Assembly: GCA_013816585.1 (NCBI GenBank)
Contig: JACDEE010000016.1
Coordinates: forward strand, 1 to 64,000
Source: Sphingosinicella sp.
GTDB taxonomy: Bacteria; Pseudomonadota; Alphaproteobacteria; Sphingomonadales; Sphingomonadaceae
Length of the DNA stretch: 64,000 bases
Direction of reading: 5' to 3'
The number at the start of each line of letters is the position of its first letter. Positions within the stretch are counted from its first letter, which is position 1. The notes beneath the pieces are model-generated. The model saw only the letters and a list, made by a program, of their open reading frames with translations, ran no database searches and was not told the origin of the DNA. Both the position numbers and the translations under genes were made by a program. Below, in pieces: positions 46,073 to 54,096 of the stretch.

Positions 46073-47611
46073 GTGCGAAAATCCGACGCAAGACAGGCCG
46101 TCGCTGAGGCCGAAGTTGAAGGTTTTCGCAAGGATCTCGGGCCGTTCGTGGTGGCTGCCGAAACGACGAGGATGGCGATGGTTTTTACCAACGCCAAAGA
46201 GCACGATACCCCTATCATATTTGCGAATGACAGCTTCCTGAAGCTGACCGGCTATTCGCGGGAAGAAGTGCTCGGCCAGAGCTTTGGATTTCTTGGCGCA
46301 AATGCAAAAGATGTGGATGCGTTCGCGAGCATCCGAGCCGGGTTGGACAACCCGTCCGGGCAGACGATGGAAATCGAGTGCCGACGCAAAAATGGGCAAG
46401 AATTCCTCGCCGCGATTTATATCAGCCCAGTCCGCGACGATCGCGATCAGATCGTGCAGCATTTTGCATCCTTCGTCGATCTGACGGCGCACAGTAAACG
46501 GTTGCAGAAGGAGCGCGACGCGCTTCATGCCCTCTATCAACGTGCCCCCGGATTTATCGCGACCACCGACGGGCCGGAGCATTGCATAACCTTTGTAAAC
46601 GCTTCCTATAAGCAGTTAGTTGGCGATCGCGATGTGGTGGGCAAGACAGTGGCCGAAGCGCTTCCGGAGATTGTCGATCAGGATTTCGTCGGCCTGCTGG
46701 ACACGGTATATTCCACCGGACAACCCTATATTGGCGAAGGCATCCCGATCCGGCTACAGCGCACCGCCGGATCACCTCCGGATCTGCGCTACATCGATTT
46801 TATTTACCATCCCGTGCGCGACGCAGAAGATCAGATCACGGGGCTTTTCTGCGAGGGGCATGACGTCACTGAGCAGAAGCGCGCGATGGACGAAGTGCTC
46901 ACACTCCAGAGCGAATTGGTCCATCTGTCGCGTGTCAGCGCGATGGGGACAATGGCCACCACCCTCGCACATGAATTGAATCAGCCGCTGGCCGCGATCT
47001 CCAATTACATGGCCGGATGCCGCCGGATCCTTGACCCCACCGCCAGCAACGCAACAGCGCTTGACCATGGCCTGAAGGCGATCGGCGAAAGTTCCGCGCG
47101 CGCAGGCGCGATCATTAGCAGACTAAGGGACATGACCAAGCGCGGAAAAACACAGCATGAAGTGTTTGATCTGAAAGATGCTGTCAGCGAGTCCGTGGCG
47201 CTCATCAGGATTGGCGCTTGCGAGGGCGTGCGGATCCAAGATGAGAGCAAGTCCGGTGTCGATGTGGATGCCGATCGCGTTCAGATCCAGCAGGTCATAA
47301 TGAATCTTGCCAGGAATGGCTGTGAGGCCGTCCAGCCCCAGAAGACAGGGCACGTATCGGTTTCCACAATTGTAAAAGGCAATCGCGTAATCGTGTCGGT
47401 GAAAGACGATGGACCGGGAGTAGTTTCGGACGTCGCCCGTTCGCTGTTCGACGGATTGGAAACCACAAAGCCCGAGGGCATGGGAATTGGTCTGTCGATC
47501 TGCCGCACCATCGTGGAAGCGCACGGCGGCAATATCTGGCTTGAAAAAAGTGACAGCCACGGTTCGAACTTTTGCTTTTCGCTGCCCATCGCAGACAGGC
47601 GGCCTGGTTGA
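46073..47611 (+). CDS. PAS-PAS sensor histidine kinase, LOV-like first domain lacking the photoactive Cys
   Basis: A 512-residue soluble kinase. The first PAS (about 25-145) resembles a LOV domain (PIIFANDSFLKLTGYSREEV), but the usual NCRFLQ motif is replaced by SFGFLGANAK, so the flavin-adduct Cys is missing. The second PAS is at about 150-265. HisKA has His300 (LAHELNQPLAA); the ATPase domain follows (NLARNGCEAV, DDGPGVV, GMGIGLSICR). GTG at 46073 after AGGGGAGGAGC. No adjacent response regulator. It resembles the kinase at 3882 in its kinase core. Confidence 0.87.
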   Translation: MRKSDARQAVAEAEVEGFRKDLGPFVVAAETTRMAMVFTNAKEHDTPIIFANDSFLKLTGYSREEVLGQSFGFLGANAKDVDAFASIRAGLDNPSGQTMEIECRRKNGQEFLAAIYISPVRDDRDQIVQHFASFVDLTAHSKRLQKERDALHALYQRAPGFIATTDGPEHCITFVNASYKQLVGDRDVVGKTVAEALPEIVDQDFVGLLDTVYSTGQPYIGEGIPIRLQRTAGSPPDLRYIDFIYHPVRDAEDQITGLFCEGHDVTEQKRAMDEVLTLQSELVHLSRVSAMGTMATTLAHELNQPLAAISNYMAGCRRILDPTASNATALDHGLKAIGESSARAGAIISRLRDMTKRGKTQHEVFDLKDAVSESVALIRIGACEGVRIQDESKSGVDVDADRVQIQQVIMNLARNGCEAVQPQKTGHVSVSTIVKGNRVIVSVKDDGPGVVSDVARSLFDGLETTKPEGMGIGLSICRTIVEAHGGNIWLEKSDSHGSNFCFSLPIADRRPG

Positions 47612-47810
47612 CCGTCGATATCAGGTTTTGCGTTGATAAACTGGACCCTGAACGGTGGGCGTTGGCGCAAAGCAGTCGGACCGCGCCAATCGTCCAACCT
47701 TTGAGTAGTCGGCTCGTGCTGATCTCTCGAACCCCAGGGAGCGCCACCGCGCGACCGGCTTCGCCGAAGCGTCGCTTGCCACACGGCGCTCGATTGTCGA
47801 ATAAGGTGCC

Positions 47811-48242
47811 ATGGCCCTGACGATCCAGCTTGTTGCTTCTGCCGTGCTCATGGTCGTCCTAACACTCGTGCACGCGATTGGGATCGTTGGCGTCTCAAAC
47901 CTGCTTCACATCGAGGAACGGGCCCTCAAGGGACGGAGGCTGGATGTCGAGAGAATGGGGCTGATGGCCTCGCTTGCCCTCGCTTTATTCGTCCTGCACG
48001 TAATCGAAATCGCCATCTTCGCGCTGTTCTACATAATGGTTGGCGCCATCGGTACGTTCGAGGAATCCATATTCTATTCGGCCGGCGCCTATGTCACGCT
48101 TGGCCAGCCCGAAGTCGGATTCCCCGCGGAATGGCGCGTTCTGGGAGCGCTTGAGGGTCTTGCAGGCTTTCTTCTCATCGGCTGGTCCGTAGCGGTCCTG
48201 GTCACCGACCTCGAAAAAATTCTGCGCCGCGAAACGCTTTGA
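47811..48242 (+). CDS. Ion-channel-like membrane protein with non-canonical filter
   Basis: A 143-residue protein with four hydrophobic segments. The pair around SAGAYVTLGQPEVGFPAEWRVLG and GALEGLAGFLLIGWSVAVLV resembles the pore loop and last helix of two-transmembrane potassium channels, but TLGQPE replaces the TVGYGD filter. The ATG at 47811 lies 8 bp after a weak AAGG. Function, and even channel activity, is uncertain. Confidence 0.65.
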   Translation: MALTIQLVASAVLMVVLTLVHAIGIVGVSNLLHIEERALKGRRLDVERMGLMASLALALFVLHVIEIAIFALFYIMVGAIGTFEESIFYSAGAYVTLGQPEVGFPAEWRVLGALEGLAGFLLIGWSVAVLVTDLEKILRRETL

Positions 48243-48318
48243 TCCTTCTGATCAACCAAACAGTGATCGCCAGCGGATAATGAAGTGCGCGTGGCCGATC
48301 AAAATCCGAGGAAATTGT

Positions 48319-48780
48319 ATGTTCAAGCCCAGCGCAATCTTCTGCTTTCTCCTTGCCTCGCCGCTGGCCGCATCCGGCGTTTCTGCCCTGCCTGACACCG
48401 GCAAGACGGCGCTCGACGGCTTGATGATTTATGACGGTCATTGGGAGGTTCGCGCCTCCAAACCGTGGAGTGGGTTAGCACCGGGAGCGGTCGATGATCT
48501 GGTAAGCCAGTGCAAAAGGTACACGCTCTATCTTGCTTGCGAGCAGACGGTGAACGCCAAGCCCCAGGCGCTGATTGTGTTTACGCTGGCGGACGGTCCT
48601 GGACAGTTCAACACCCGTATTATCGCGCCAAACGGCCTTGCCGGCGGGCGGGGCAACTTCACCGCGAGCGGCAATCATTGGACATATCTCGACAAACCGG
48701 CGGCGGGCCTCACCGGACCCTGGTCGCGGGTCGAGAATTTCATCGTCGACTTGAATAATATCCGATTCGAAGAAATATGA
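48319..48780 (+). CDS. Exported hypothetical protein, C-terminus probably frameshifted
   Basis: A 153-residue protein with a signal peptide (residues 1-24, ends ASGVSALP). The frame ends RFEEI-stop at 48780. Skipping one base near 48772 continues as KYESFDEGKTWNRTNEGSEK... to a TGA at 48854-48856, which resembles the GKTWE-type end of the protein at 42490. So the annotated C-terminus may be about 25 residues too short. The family is unnamed. A decayed copy of its 3' part lies at 45673. Confidence 0.65.
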   Translation: MFKPSAIFCFLLASPLAASGVSALPDTGKTALDGLMIYDGHWEVRASKPWSGLAPGAVDDLVSQCKRYTLYLACEQTVNAKPQALIVFTLADGPGQFNTRIIAPNGLAGGRGNFTASGNHWTYLDKPAAGLTGPWSRVENFIVDLNNIRFEEI

Positions 48781-48856
48781 ATCCTTCGACGAAGGCAAGA
48801 CCTGGAACCGCACGAACGAAGGAAGCGAGAAGCGCATCATAAGCGCGAAGCATTGA

Positions 48857-49148
48857 AGCGCGACGAGCAGACTTCAATGCCAAACGAAGGAAATGGCGCC
48901 CCGCGCCGGATAAACATAACGAATATGTTTCGCCGTTCGTACTACTATAGAACCGCCGCATAGCGCCAGCTACCGGCCTGCTCCGCATCGCGATGCCGCT
49001 GATCCTATGACGCGCAAAATCAGCGATGACGGCCTGATGGCCTCGGCGCGTTCGCGGCAAAAGCGGATGCGAAAAACCCGGTAGTATGACCGATGGAATG
49101 AGTCAGACTATTTGACGAAGCCTGGCAGCAGTAGGTTCTTGGTTTGGC
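48857..49148. other. Non-coding stretch between the hypothetical gene and CapP
   Basis: No gene is supported. It contains an 18-bp dyad with AAACAT/ATGTTT arms near 48912-48929. It is the probable left flank of the CBASS-bearing accessory DNA. Confidence 0.45.
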
Positions 49149-50054
49149 CTAGCCCGTCGTGAAGCGGTCAAAGGCATCGACAACAGGTTCCTCGTCATCG
49201 TTCCACGCCTGCCGACGCTCAAAATGTAACAGCGTGAGTTCTTGATCGTAGCGATCTGAGCGCAAGCACATTTCGATGACGGGCTCAGGAAACCAGATCC
49301 CGCTATCTTGCGAGATGCCCGCCCTCGCTTCGTCGGAGAACGAACGCGTGACGGCCGTCGCCACGCCTGGCAACTCGTAAACCTCATTCCTGGTGCGAAG
49401 GAAGCGCCCTGACCGAAAGGCTGGCTTGCTCGACTTTGCCCAGTGCGCGAACCCTTCGTTCGAGACGACGAGCATGGCGCGGGTCTCGGTGTATTCGAGC
49501 CACCGGAGGATGGCGGCGGTTAGCGATACGCCATAGCGCTGCGCGAGCTTGCTCAGCATTCCGAAGTCGGGCTGCGTCTTCGGCGGCAAATGTGCCCTGA
49601 AATCGTGCAACGGCATCAAGAGGTCTGCGGCAAAGGTGTCAGCCTCCGCCTCGATCCCGGTGCCGCCGCGCTGCACGACGGCCTCCTCGTCGCAGTAGAT
49701 CGCGAGCTCGTAATTCGGATCACTCTCGATGAGGCCGCGGTGGAGAACGAAATGCCCGAATTCGTGCCCGATGGTGAACGCGCGCCGTCCGTCCGATTGT
49801 CCGCGATTGTACATGATCGCCCATTGTCGCGGCGCTTGGGGACTGCAAACCAGCGCTCCGACGCATCCGGTAATGTCGGCTTCCTCCACGCGGTGAATCG
49901 GACCCTCGGGCGCAACATTGGCCGAGTATTCCATTGCAAGCGTCGCGACATCGACCGGCGCGCGGTCAAATCGATCAACCCCGAGCACCATGTCCAGCAT
50001 CTTGGTGATGCGCGCGGCCTCTTTGTGCGGGCGAGCCGGCGCGATTCCCGTCAT
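49149..50054 (-). CDS. capP: ImmA/IrrE-family metallopeptidase, CapP-like
   Basis: A 301-residue peptidase with the zinc motif HEFGH (His97, Glu98, His101) and a downstream Glu135/Glu137 in IEAEAD. Cys121 lies between them, where the reported cysteine switch of CapP might be. The C-terminal half (about 170-301) is unassigned. In CBASS loci, CapP cleaves the CapH repressor after sensing single-stranded DNA. Its ATG overlaps the stop of the HTH gene by 4 bp, and the pair is divergent from the CD-NTase gene. The CapP role is inferred from this context. Confidence 0.82.
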   Translation of the reverse strand: MTGIAPARPHKEAARITKMLDMVLGVDRFDRAPVDVATLAMEYSANVAPEGPIHRVEEADITGCVGALVCSPQAPRQWAIMYNRGQSDGRRAFTIGHEFGHFVLHRGLIESDPNYELAIYCDEEAVVQRGGTGIEAEADTFAADLLMPLHDFRAHLPPKTQPDFGMLSKLAQRYGVSLTAAILRWLEYTETRAMLVVSNEGFAHWAKSSKPAFRSGRFLRTRNEVYELPGVATAVTRSFSDEARAGISQDSGIWFPEPVIEMCLRSDRYDQELTLLHFERRQAWNDDEEPVVDAFDRFTTG

Positions 50055-50377
50055 CGCCCTTTCTGGGCTCCCAGGATCTTAGCCATGTCGCGGAGCTGGC
50101 GCCGGGTTTCGGAAGGCAAACCACTGTAGGATCTATAGAAGGCCTTGTCCTCGGCCTCTTCGAGCGTCTGCTCATCGCTACCCAGCAGATAGTCTACCGT
50201 GACCTCCAGCGCTTGCGCGATGATGGCCAGCTTCTCCGCTGACGGTCGCGGCGGATTCTTGTTCTCCAACTCCCAAATGTAGCTCTTCGACGAGGAAGTG
50301 GCCTGCGCGAGCTGATCGAGCGTCATCTTTGAGGCGAGCCGGCGCTCTTTGATCCGGTCGCCGAACTTTATTTGCAT
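50051..50377 (-). CDS. capH: XRE-family HTH repressor, CapH-like
   Basis: A 108-residue regulator with a Cro/C1-type HTH (residues 6-66: KMTLDQLAQATSSSKSYIWELENK) and a C-terminal tail with a charged helix that could be the peptidase-cut region. The ATG at 50377 is chosen; the open frame extends upstream across the promoter. It is placed divergent to the CBASS genes and coupled to the ImmA/IrrE gene, as in CapH-CapP pairs. Confidence 0.82.
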   Translation of the reverse strand: MQIKFGDRIKERRLASKMTLDQLAQATSSSKSYIWELENKNPPRPSAEKLAIIAQALEVTVDYLLGSDEQTLEEAEDKAFYRSYSGLPSETRRQLRDMAKILGAQKGR

Positions 50378-50394
50378 CGATGATGATCCGTGCC

Positions 50395-50471
50395 GTTCGG
50401 AGTAGCGTAACATTACAGCCCTTGACACCGGATAACAAGCGCCCCATTTCCATGTTCGGAGTAGCGATACT
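50395..50471. promoter_or_regulatory. Direct repeats GTTCGGAGTAGCG in the CapH/CBASS divergent promoter
   Basis: The 13-mer GTTCGGAGTAGCG occurs at 50395-50407 and 50454-50466, followed by TAAC or ATAC. A short dyad GTAACATTAC sits after the first copy and a TTGACA hexamer at about 50422. The repeats lie between the two divergent transcripts and are likely CapH operators. Confidence 0.55.
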
Positions 50472-50519
50472 CAGGTTATCCACGCACAGAACGCGGGCGA
50501 TGCCCGAACGGAGGTCACA

Positions 50520-51764
50520 GTGAACGCGCCATTCCAGCTACAAGGCCGCAATCCGTTCGACGATCCGCTCGACCGCATTCTAGCTGAAATCGCGCTGAGC
50601 GCCCAGCTTCCGCCCTCGCTTCACCGGCAGGCCGGCGGCCGCTATGCCGCGGTCCGCAAGCACTTGGAGGCAGACGCCGCGTTCGAAAATCAGATCGAGC
50701 ATTTCTACCCGCAAGGCTCGATGGCGATCGACGCCACCATTTCGAACCGCGGCACCGACGACGAGTACGATCTCGACATCATTTCGCAGCTGGGTGGTCG
50801 CTTCCGTACTATGGACCCGCTCGCGATTCTGCTCGAGCTCGAACGCGCGCTCGCCGATTATCCTGTCCAAAAGATCGTCCGCCAGACGCGGTGCGTCACG
50901 CTTTACTATGCGGATCGCATGCATCTCGACGTCACGCCCGCGTTGCGCGCGTATGGCACGTTCGACCGCGAGAGTTTCATCACCCACGCCAAAGGCCCTC
51001 GCAGCTCAGCCGACGATCGCTTTGTCGACATGAACGCCTACGGCTTCGCGCGCTGGTATTGCGATCGCACGCCGCTCGAACTCCGCATGGCCAAGGCGGT
51101 TCACGAGCGCTGGCTCCGCCTCGAAAAGAACGCGATCCGCGCCGATGCCGAAGTCGACGAGGTGCCGGACCAGTGCGACTTCATCGTCAAGAACACGGCG
51201 ACGCTGGCGTTGCAGCTGCTCAAGCGCTTCCGCAACATCCGGTATGCGACCTATGATGGCCGTATCGCGCCCTCCGTGATGCTCTCCTACTTTGCCGGGT
51301 TGGCCGCGCAGCCCGACATGACTTTGTCGGACATGCTGATCCGGCAGGCCAAGTGGATCATCGGCGAGATCGAGAAGGCGAGCCTCTATGGGCGCAAGCT
51401 CCACGTCGCCAATCCCGTCTGCCCGGACGACGTCTTCACCGATCGCTGGCCCGAGAACATTGCGCAGCAGGACGAGTTCGCCGGTCATTTGAAGGAGCTG
51501 GTCGCCGGACTGGAGTCGGTCAAACGCGGCGACCTTTTCGCAGATCGGCTGATGGAATGGCTCCGCGGCCGCTTCGGCGATCGCGTGGTAACGAAGGCGG
51601 CGGACCGGATGGCGGACGAGATCGGCAGGGGCGTTCAGGCGGCCGAGCAGCGTTACACCCGCAAAGGCGGCCTGCTCCTCCCCACGGCCGGCGTTGTCGC
51701 GGCGGTGGCGAGCCCCGCTATCGCCAACGCCCGACCGCACAGCTTCTACGGCCTCCCGATCTGA
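50520..51764 (+). CDS. CBASS CD-NTase (cGAS-like nucleotidyltransferase)
   Basis: A 414-residue nucleotidyltransferase with a QGSMAIDATI (Gly66, Ser67) nucleotide motif, Asp84 and Asp86 in DEYDLDII and a third acidic residue, Asp137, in MHLDV. That is the complete CD-NTase triad, so it is predicted to make a cyclic nucleotide signal upon phage infection. GGAGG lies 10 bp before the GTG at 50520. Its TGA overlaps the ATG of the E2-like gene. The C-terminus ends HSFYGLPI rather than in Gly. Confidence 0.9.
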   Translation: MNAPFQLQGRNPFDDPLDRILAEIALSAQLPPSLHRQAGGRYAAVRKHLEADAAFENQIEHFYPQGSMAIDATISNRGTDDEYDLDIISQLGGRFRTMDPLAILLELERALADYPVQKIVRQTRCVTLYYADRMHLDVTPALRAYGTFDRESFITHAKGPRSSADDRFVDMNAYGFARWYCDRTPLELRMAKAVHERWLRLEKNAIRADAEVDEVPDQCDFIVKNTATLALQLLKRFRNIRYATYDGRIAPSVMLSYFAGLAAQPDMTLSDMLIRQAKWIIGEIEKASLYGRKLHVANPVCPDDVFTDRWPENIAQQDEFAGHLKELVAGLESVKRGDLFADRLMEWLRGRFGDRVVTKAADRMADEIGRGVQAAEQRYTRKGGLLLPTAGVVAAVASPAIANARPHSFYGLPI

Positions 51765-52210
51765 TGACGGGTCGCGCGCTCACGATCGACGAGCAGCGCG
51801 ATCGCATGAGATCAGGATGGCCGATGTTCGCGGCACGCGCGCTTGACCGCGCCGCTCAATCGGCGCGCTGGGTTGGCGAGGTTCGGCCGCAGTTCGCGCG
51901 GTTCACGCTGGAACTCCGCTATCGGGTCGGCGATTTCCCGGACGTTCGCGTGCTGCAACCCGCGCTGGTGCGTCTGCCTGAAAATGTGGAGGGCGAGCTC
52001 CCGCATGTCTACCCTCCGGCTGACGATCCTACCCTTTGTCTTTTTGACCCGGCGCTCAGCCAATGGGATCCGACGATGGCGCTCGCTGAAACGACGGTGC
52101 CGTGGGCATTCGACTGGATCGCCTGTTACGAGATGTGGCTCATGACCGGCCGATGGACGGGCGGCGGGCGGCACGGCAGCGCCGTGCCCTTTCTGGATCT
52201 GGCCTCTTGA
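51764..52210 (+). CDS. CBASS E2-like conjugating protein (short type II)
   Basis: A 148-residue E2-fold protein as found in short type II CBASS, with no E1 or JAB domain. Cys92 in PTLCLFDP is the likely catalytic residue; HVYPPADDPT precedes it. The C-terminal half has FDWIACYEMWLMTGRW and a basic GGGRHG. In related systems this protein conjugates to or primes the CD-NTase. ATG at 51764 overlaps the CD-NTase stop. Confidence 0.82.
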   Translation: MTGRALTIDEQRDRMRSGWPMFAARALDRAAQSARWVGEVRPQFARFTLELRYRVGDFPDVRVLQPALVRLPENVEGELPHVYPPADDPTLCLFDPALSQWDPTMALAETTVPWAFDWIACYEMWLMTGRWTGGGRHGSAVPFLDLAS

Positions 52211-53271
52211 CCTACATTCCGCCTCGCCGGTCCGACGGGACCATTCAGCCTGCCAGGATCAAGCAGGCTTGGCCCAAAAATCGATTGTTCCGCATCCTCT
52301 CAATCGATGGCGGCGGGATCCGCGGCGTATTCCCGGCAGCTTATCTCGCCGAGCTCGAACGGCGCTTCCTCGGCGGGCAGCCGATTGGCCGTTATTTCGA
52401 CATGGTGGCAGGGACGTCTACCGGTAGCATAATCGCGCTTGCGCTCGCCGACGGCATGAGCGCATCGCAAGCGCTGCAGATTTACGTCGAGCGCGGCGAG
52501 CGCATCTTTCCGCGCCTGTCAGGTTGGCGAAAGTGGCGACGGCTGCTGCGCTGGATCTGGCGGCCGAAGCACGATCAGGCGGCCCTGAAGGCCGAACTGT
52601 TGAGCGTGTTCGGTGACAAGCTGATCGACGATGCCAGCATCAGGCTGGTCGTGCCGAGCTTCGAAGGCCGGCACGGGGAGCCTTTCCTCTACAAGACACC
52701 TCATCATCCGGATTACCAGAAGGATCGACATCGCAAGTTCGCGCATGTCGCGCTGCACACCACCGCGGCACCGACCTATTACCCCGGCGTCGAAGACGAC
52801 GGCTATGTCATGATCGATGGCGGCGTCTGGGCCAACAATCCTATCATGAACGCCGTGGTCGATGTCCTCGCTTGCTATGACGTTCCCAGGGAGAACATTC
52901 GCGTCCTGAGCCTCGGCACGGGGGACGCCGCATTCACGGTGGATGACACCGTCCGGCAAGGCGGTGTAGGTCATTGGGCGTTTCTGCGCGCCTTTACGGC
53001 CGCGGCGCGCGCGCAATCGTTGAACGCACTCGGCCAAGCCTATCTGTTGGTCGGCAAGCCGAACGTGGTGAGGATCGACCCGCCGGAGTCCTCAAATCCA
53101 ATCGCTCTCGACGACGTGCGACGATCACTCGACGAACTGCCGTTGATGGCGAGGAGCCTTGCCGAAGGATCTGGCCATCACGTCGCCGATCTATTCCTGC
53201 GCGATCGGGTCGAACCGTTCATTTGCGTGCCGACCTTCGACCCGAGAATTCAGACACCGACTCCGCCATAA
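52207..53271 (+). CDS. capV: CapV-like patatin phospholipase, CBASS effector
   Basis: A 354-residue patatin-like phospholipase. It shows SIDGGGIRG (oxyanion loop, residues 33-40), the nucleophile Ser71 in GTSTGS and Asp204 in MIDGGVWANN. Binding the cyclic nucleotide from the CD-NTase would activate phospholipid hydrolysis and kill the infected cell. The start is inferred as TTG at 52207, overlapping the E2 stop by 4 bp, so all three genes are coupled. Confidence 0.88.
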   Translation: MTYIPPRRSDGTIQPARIKQAWPKNRLFRILSIDGGGIRGVFPAAYLAELERRFLGGQPIGRYFDMVAGTSTGSIIALALADGMSASQALQIYVERGERIFPRLSGWRKWRRLLRWIWRPKHDQAALKAELLSVFGDKLIDDASIRLVVPSFEGRHGEPFLYKTPHHPDYQKDRHRKFAHVALHTTAAPTYYPGVEDDGYVMIDGGVWANNPIMNAVVDVLACYDVPRENIRVLSLGTGDAAFTVDDTVRQGGVGHWAFLRAFTAAARAQSLNALGQAYLLVGKPNVVRIDPPESSNPIALDDVRRSLDELPLMARSLAEGSGHHVADLFLRDRVEPFICVPTFDPRIQTPTPP

Positions 53272-53429
53272 TCGCCCACCATACTTCGCCGGCGTAACCG
53301 AGGTGGCGCTAGGACAGGAAACGGCGGCTGACGGCGGTATTTGGCGCACCCATGCCGATTGCGAAACCTTTGGCGGGTCCGTAACGTGTAACGGATGCGG
53401 GAGCGCGCTTGAAGTAGAGATCTGCTACC

Positions 53430-53999
53430 TCAGAACGAAATGCCAAAGCCAACGACGCCCTGATGTCGCCGCTCGCCGCTCCCATAGCCTGTGTAACGGT
53501 ACTCTCCCTTGAGGTAGAACCGCTCGCTAAGATTGTGCTGGTAACCAACTGCGGCTCGTATGCCCTCGAGTGTTTGGTCGCTCGAGCGCGTCACGCCGCC
53601 AGCAGTGTAATCCACATCGACCTGGAAACTACTGTAGCCCAGCGCCGCATAGATTTTTCCGCGATCCGAGACGCGAGTACCAAGCCTTGCGAGGACGCTG
53701 ATGTCTTGCGCTGACTCCGAGCAGAGCAGGTCGCCGGCGATAATCCGACCGCTTTCGCACCGCCCCGCGTTCGTCCCGTCGAGATTGACCTCCACGCCAG
53801 CGAACGTCGAAGAACCAATCGCGAAATCGTATCCAAGTCCTATGCCGTAAAGAACGCCGGTGTCGTCAACGTCCGTTTCGACCCGATCAACGCCAGTGTG
53901 GGCTTCGACGCGGAATCCACTGAGAGACTGGGCACTGGCATAGCCCGGTGCGACGAGGACAAAAAGTGCTGCGCAGGCTCGTATTTTCATTGGTTTCAT
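53430..53999 (-). CDS. Outer-membrane beta-barrel (porin-like) protein
   Basis: A 189-residue exported protein. Signal peptide ends at ASAQ-SLSG (about residue 23). The rest is an eight-stranded barrel-like chain (GIGLGYDFAIGSSTFAGVEVN, YLKGEYRYTGYGSGERRHQGVVGFGISF) with a terminal Phe, typical of Opacity/OmpA-like proteins. It is convergent with capV. Confidence 0.78.
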   Translation of the reverse strand: MKPMKIRACAALFVLVAPGYASAQSLSGFRVEAHTGVDRVETDVDDTGVLYGIGLGYDFAIGSSTFAGVEVNLDGTNAGRCESGRIIAGDLLCSESAQDISVLARLGTRVSDRGKIYAALGYSSFQVDVDYTAGGVTRSSDQTLEGIRAAVGYQHNLSERFYLKGEYRYTGYGSGERRHQGVVGFGISF

Positions 54000-54096
54000 C
54001 CTTCAAATTGTGAGACTGCGGATGCAGTTTCCATCAAACTGGGTTTGCTTCGATGCACGGGCGGCTTCTGCGAAACTGAGTCAGCCTGTTGGTGAG

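Noticed and set aside
45716-46218. ORFs of about 104 and 133 codons on both strands before the second kinase
   Set aside because: Lack ribosome sites; one overlaps the decayed fragment, the other the kinase start. Taken as chance frames in AT-richer DNA.
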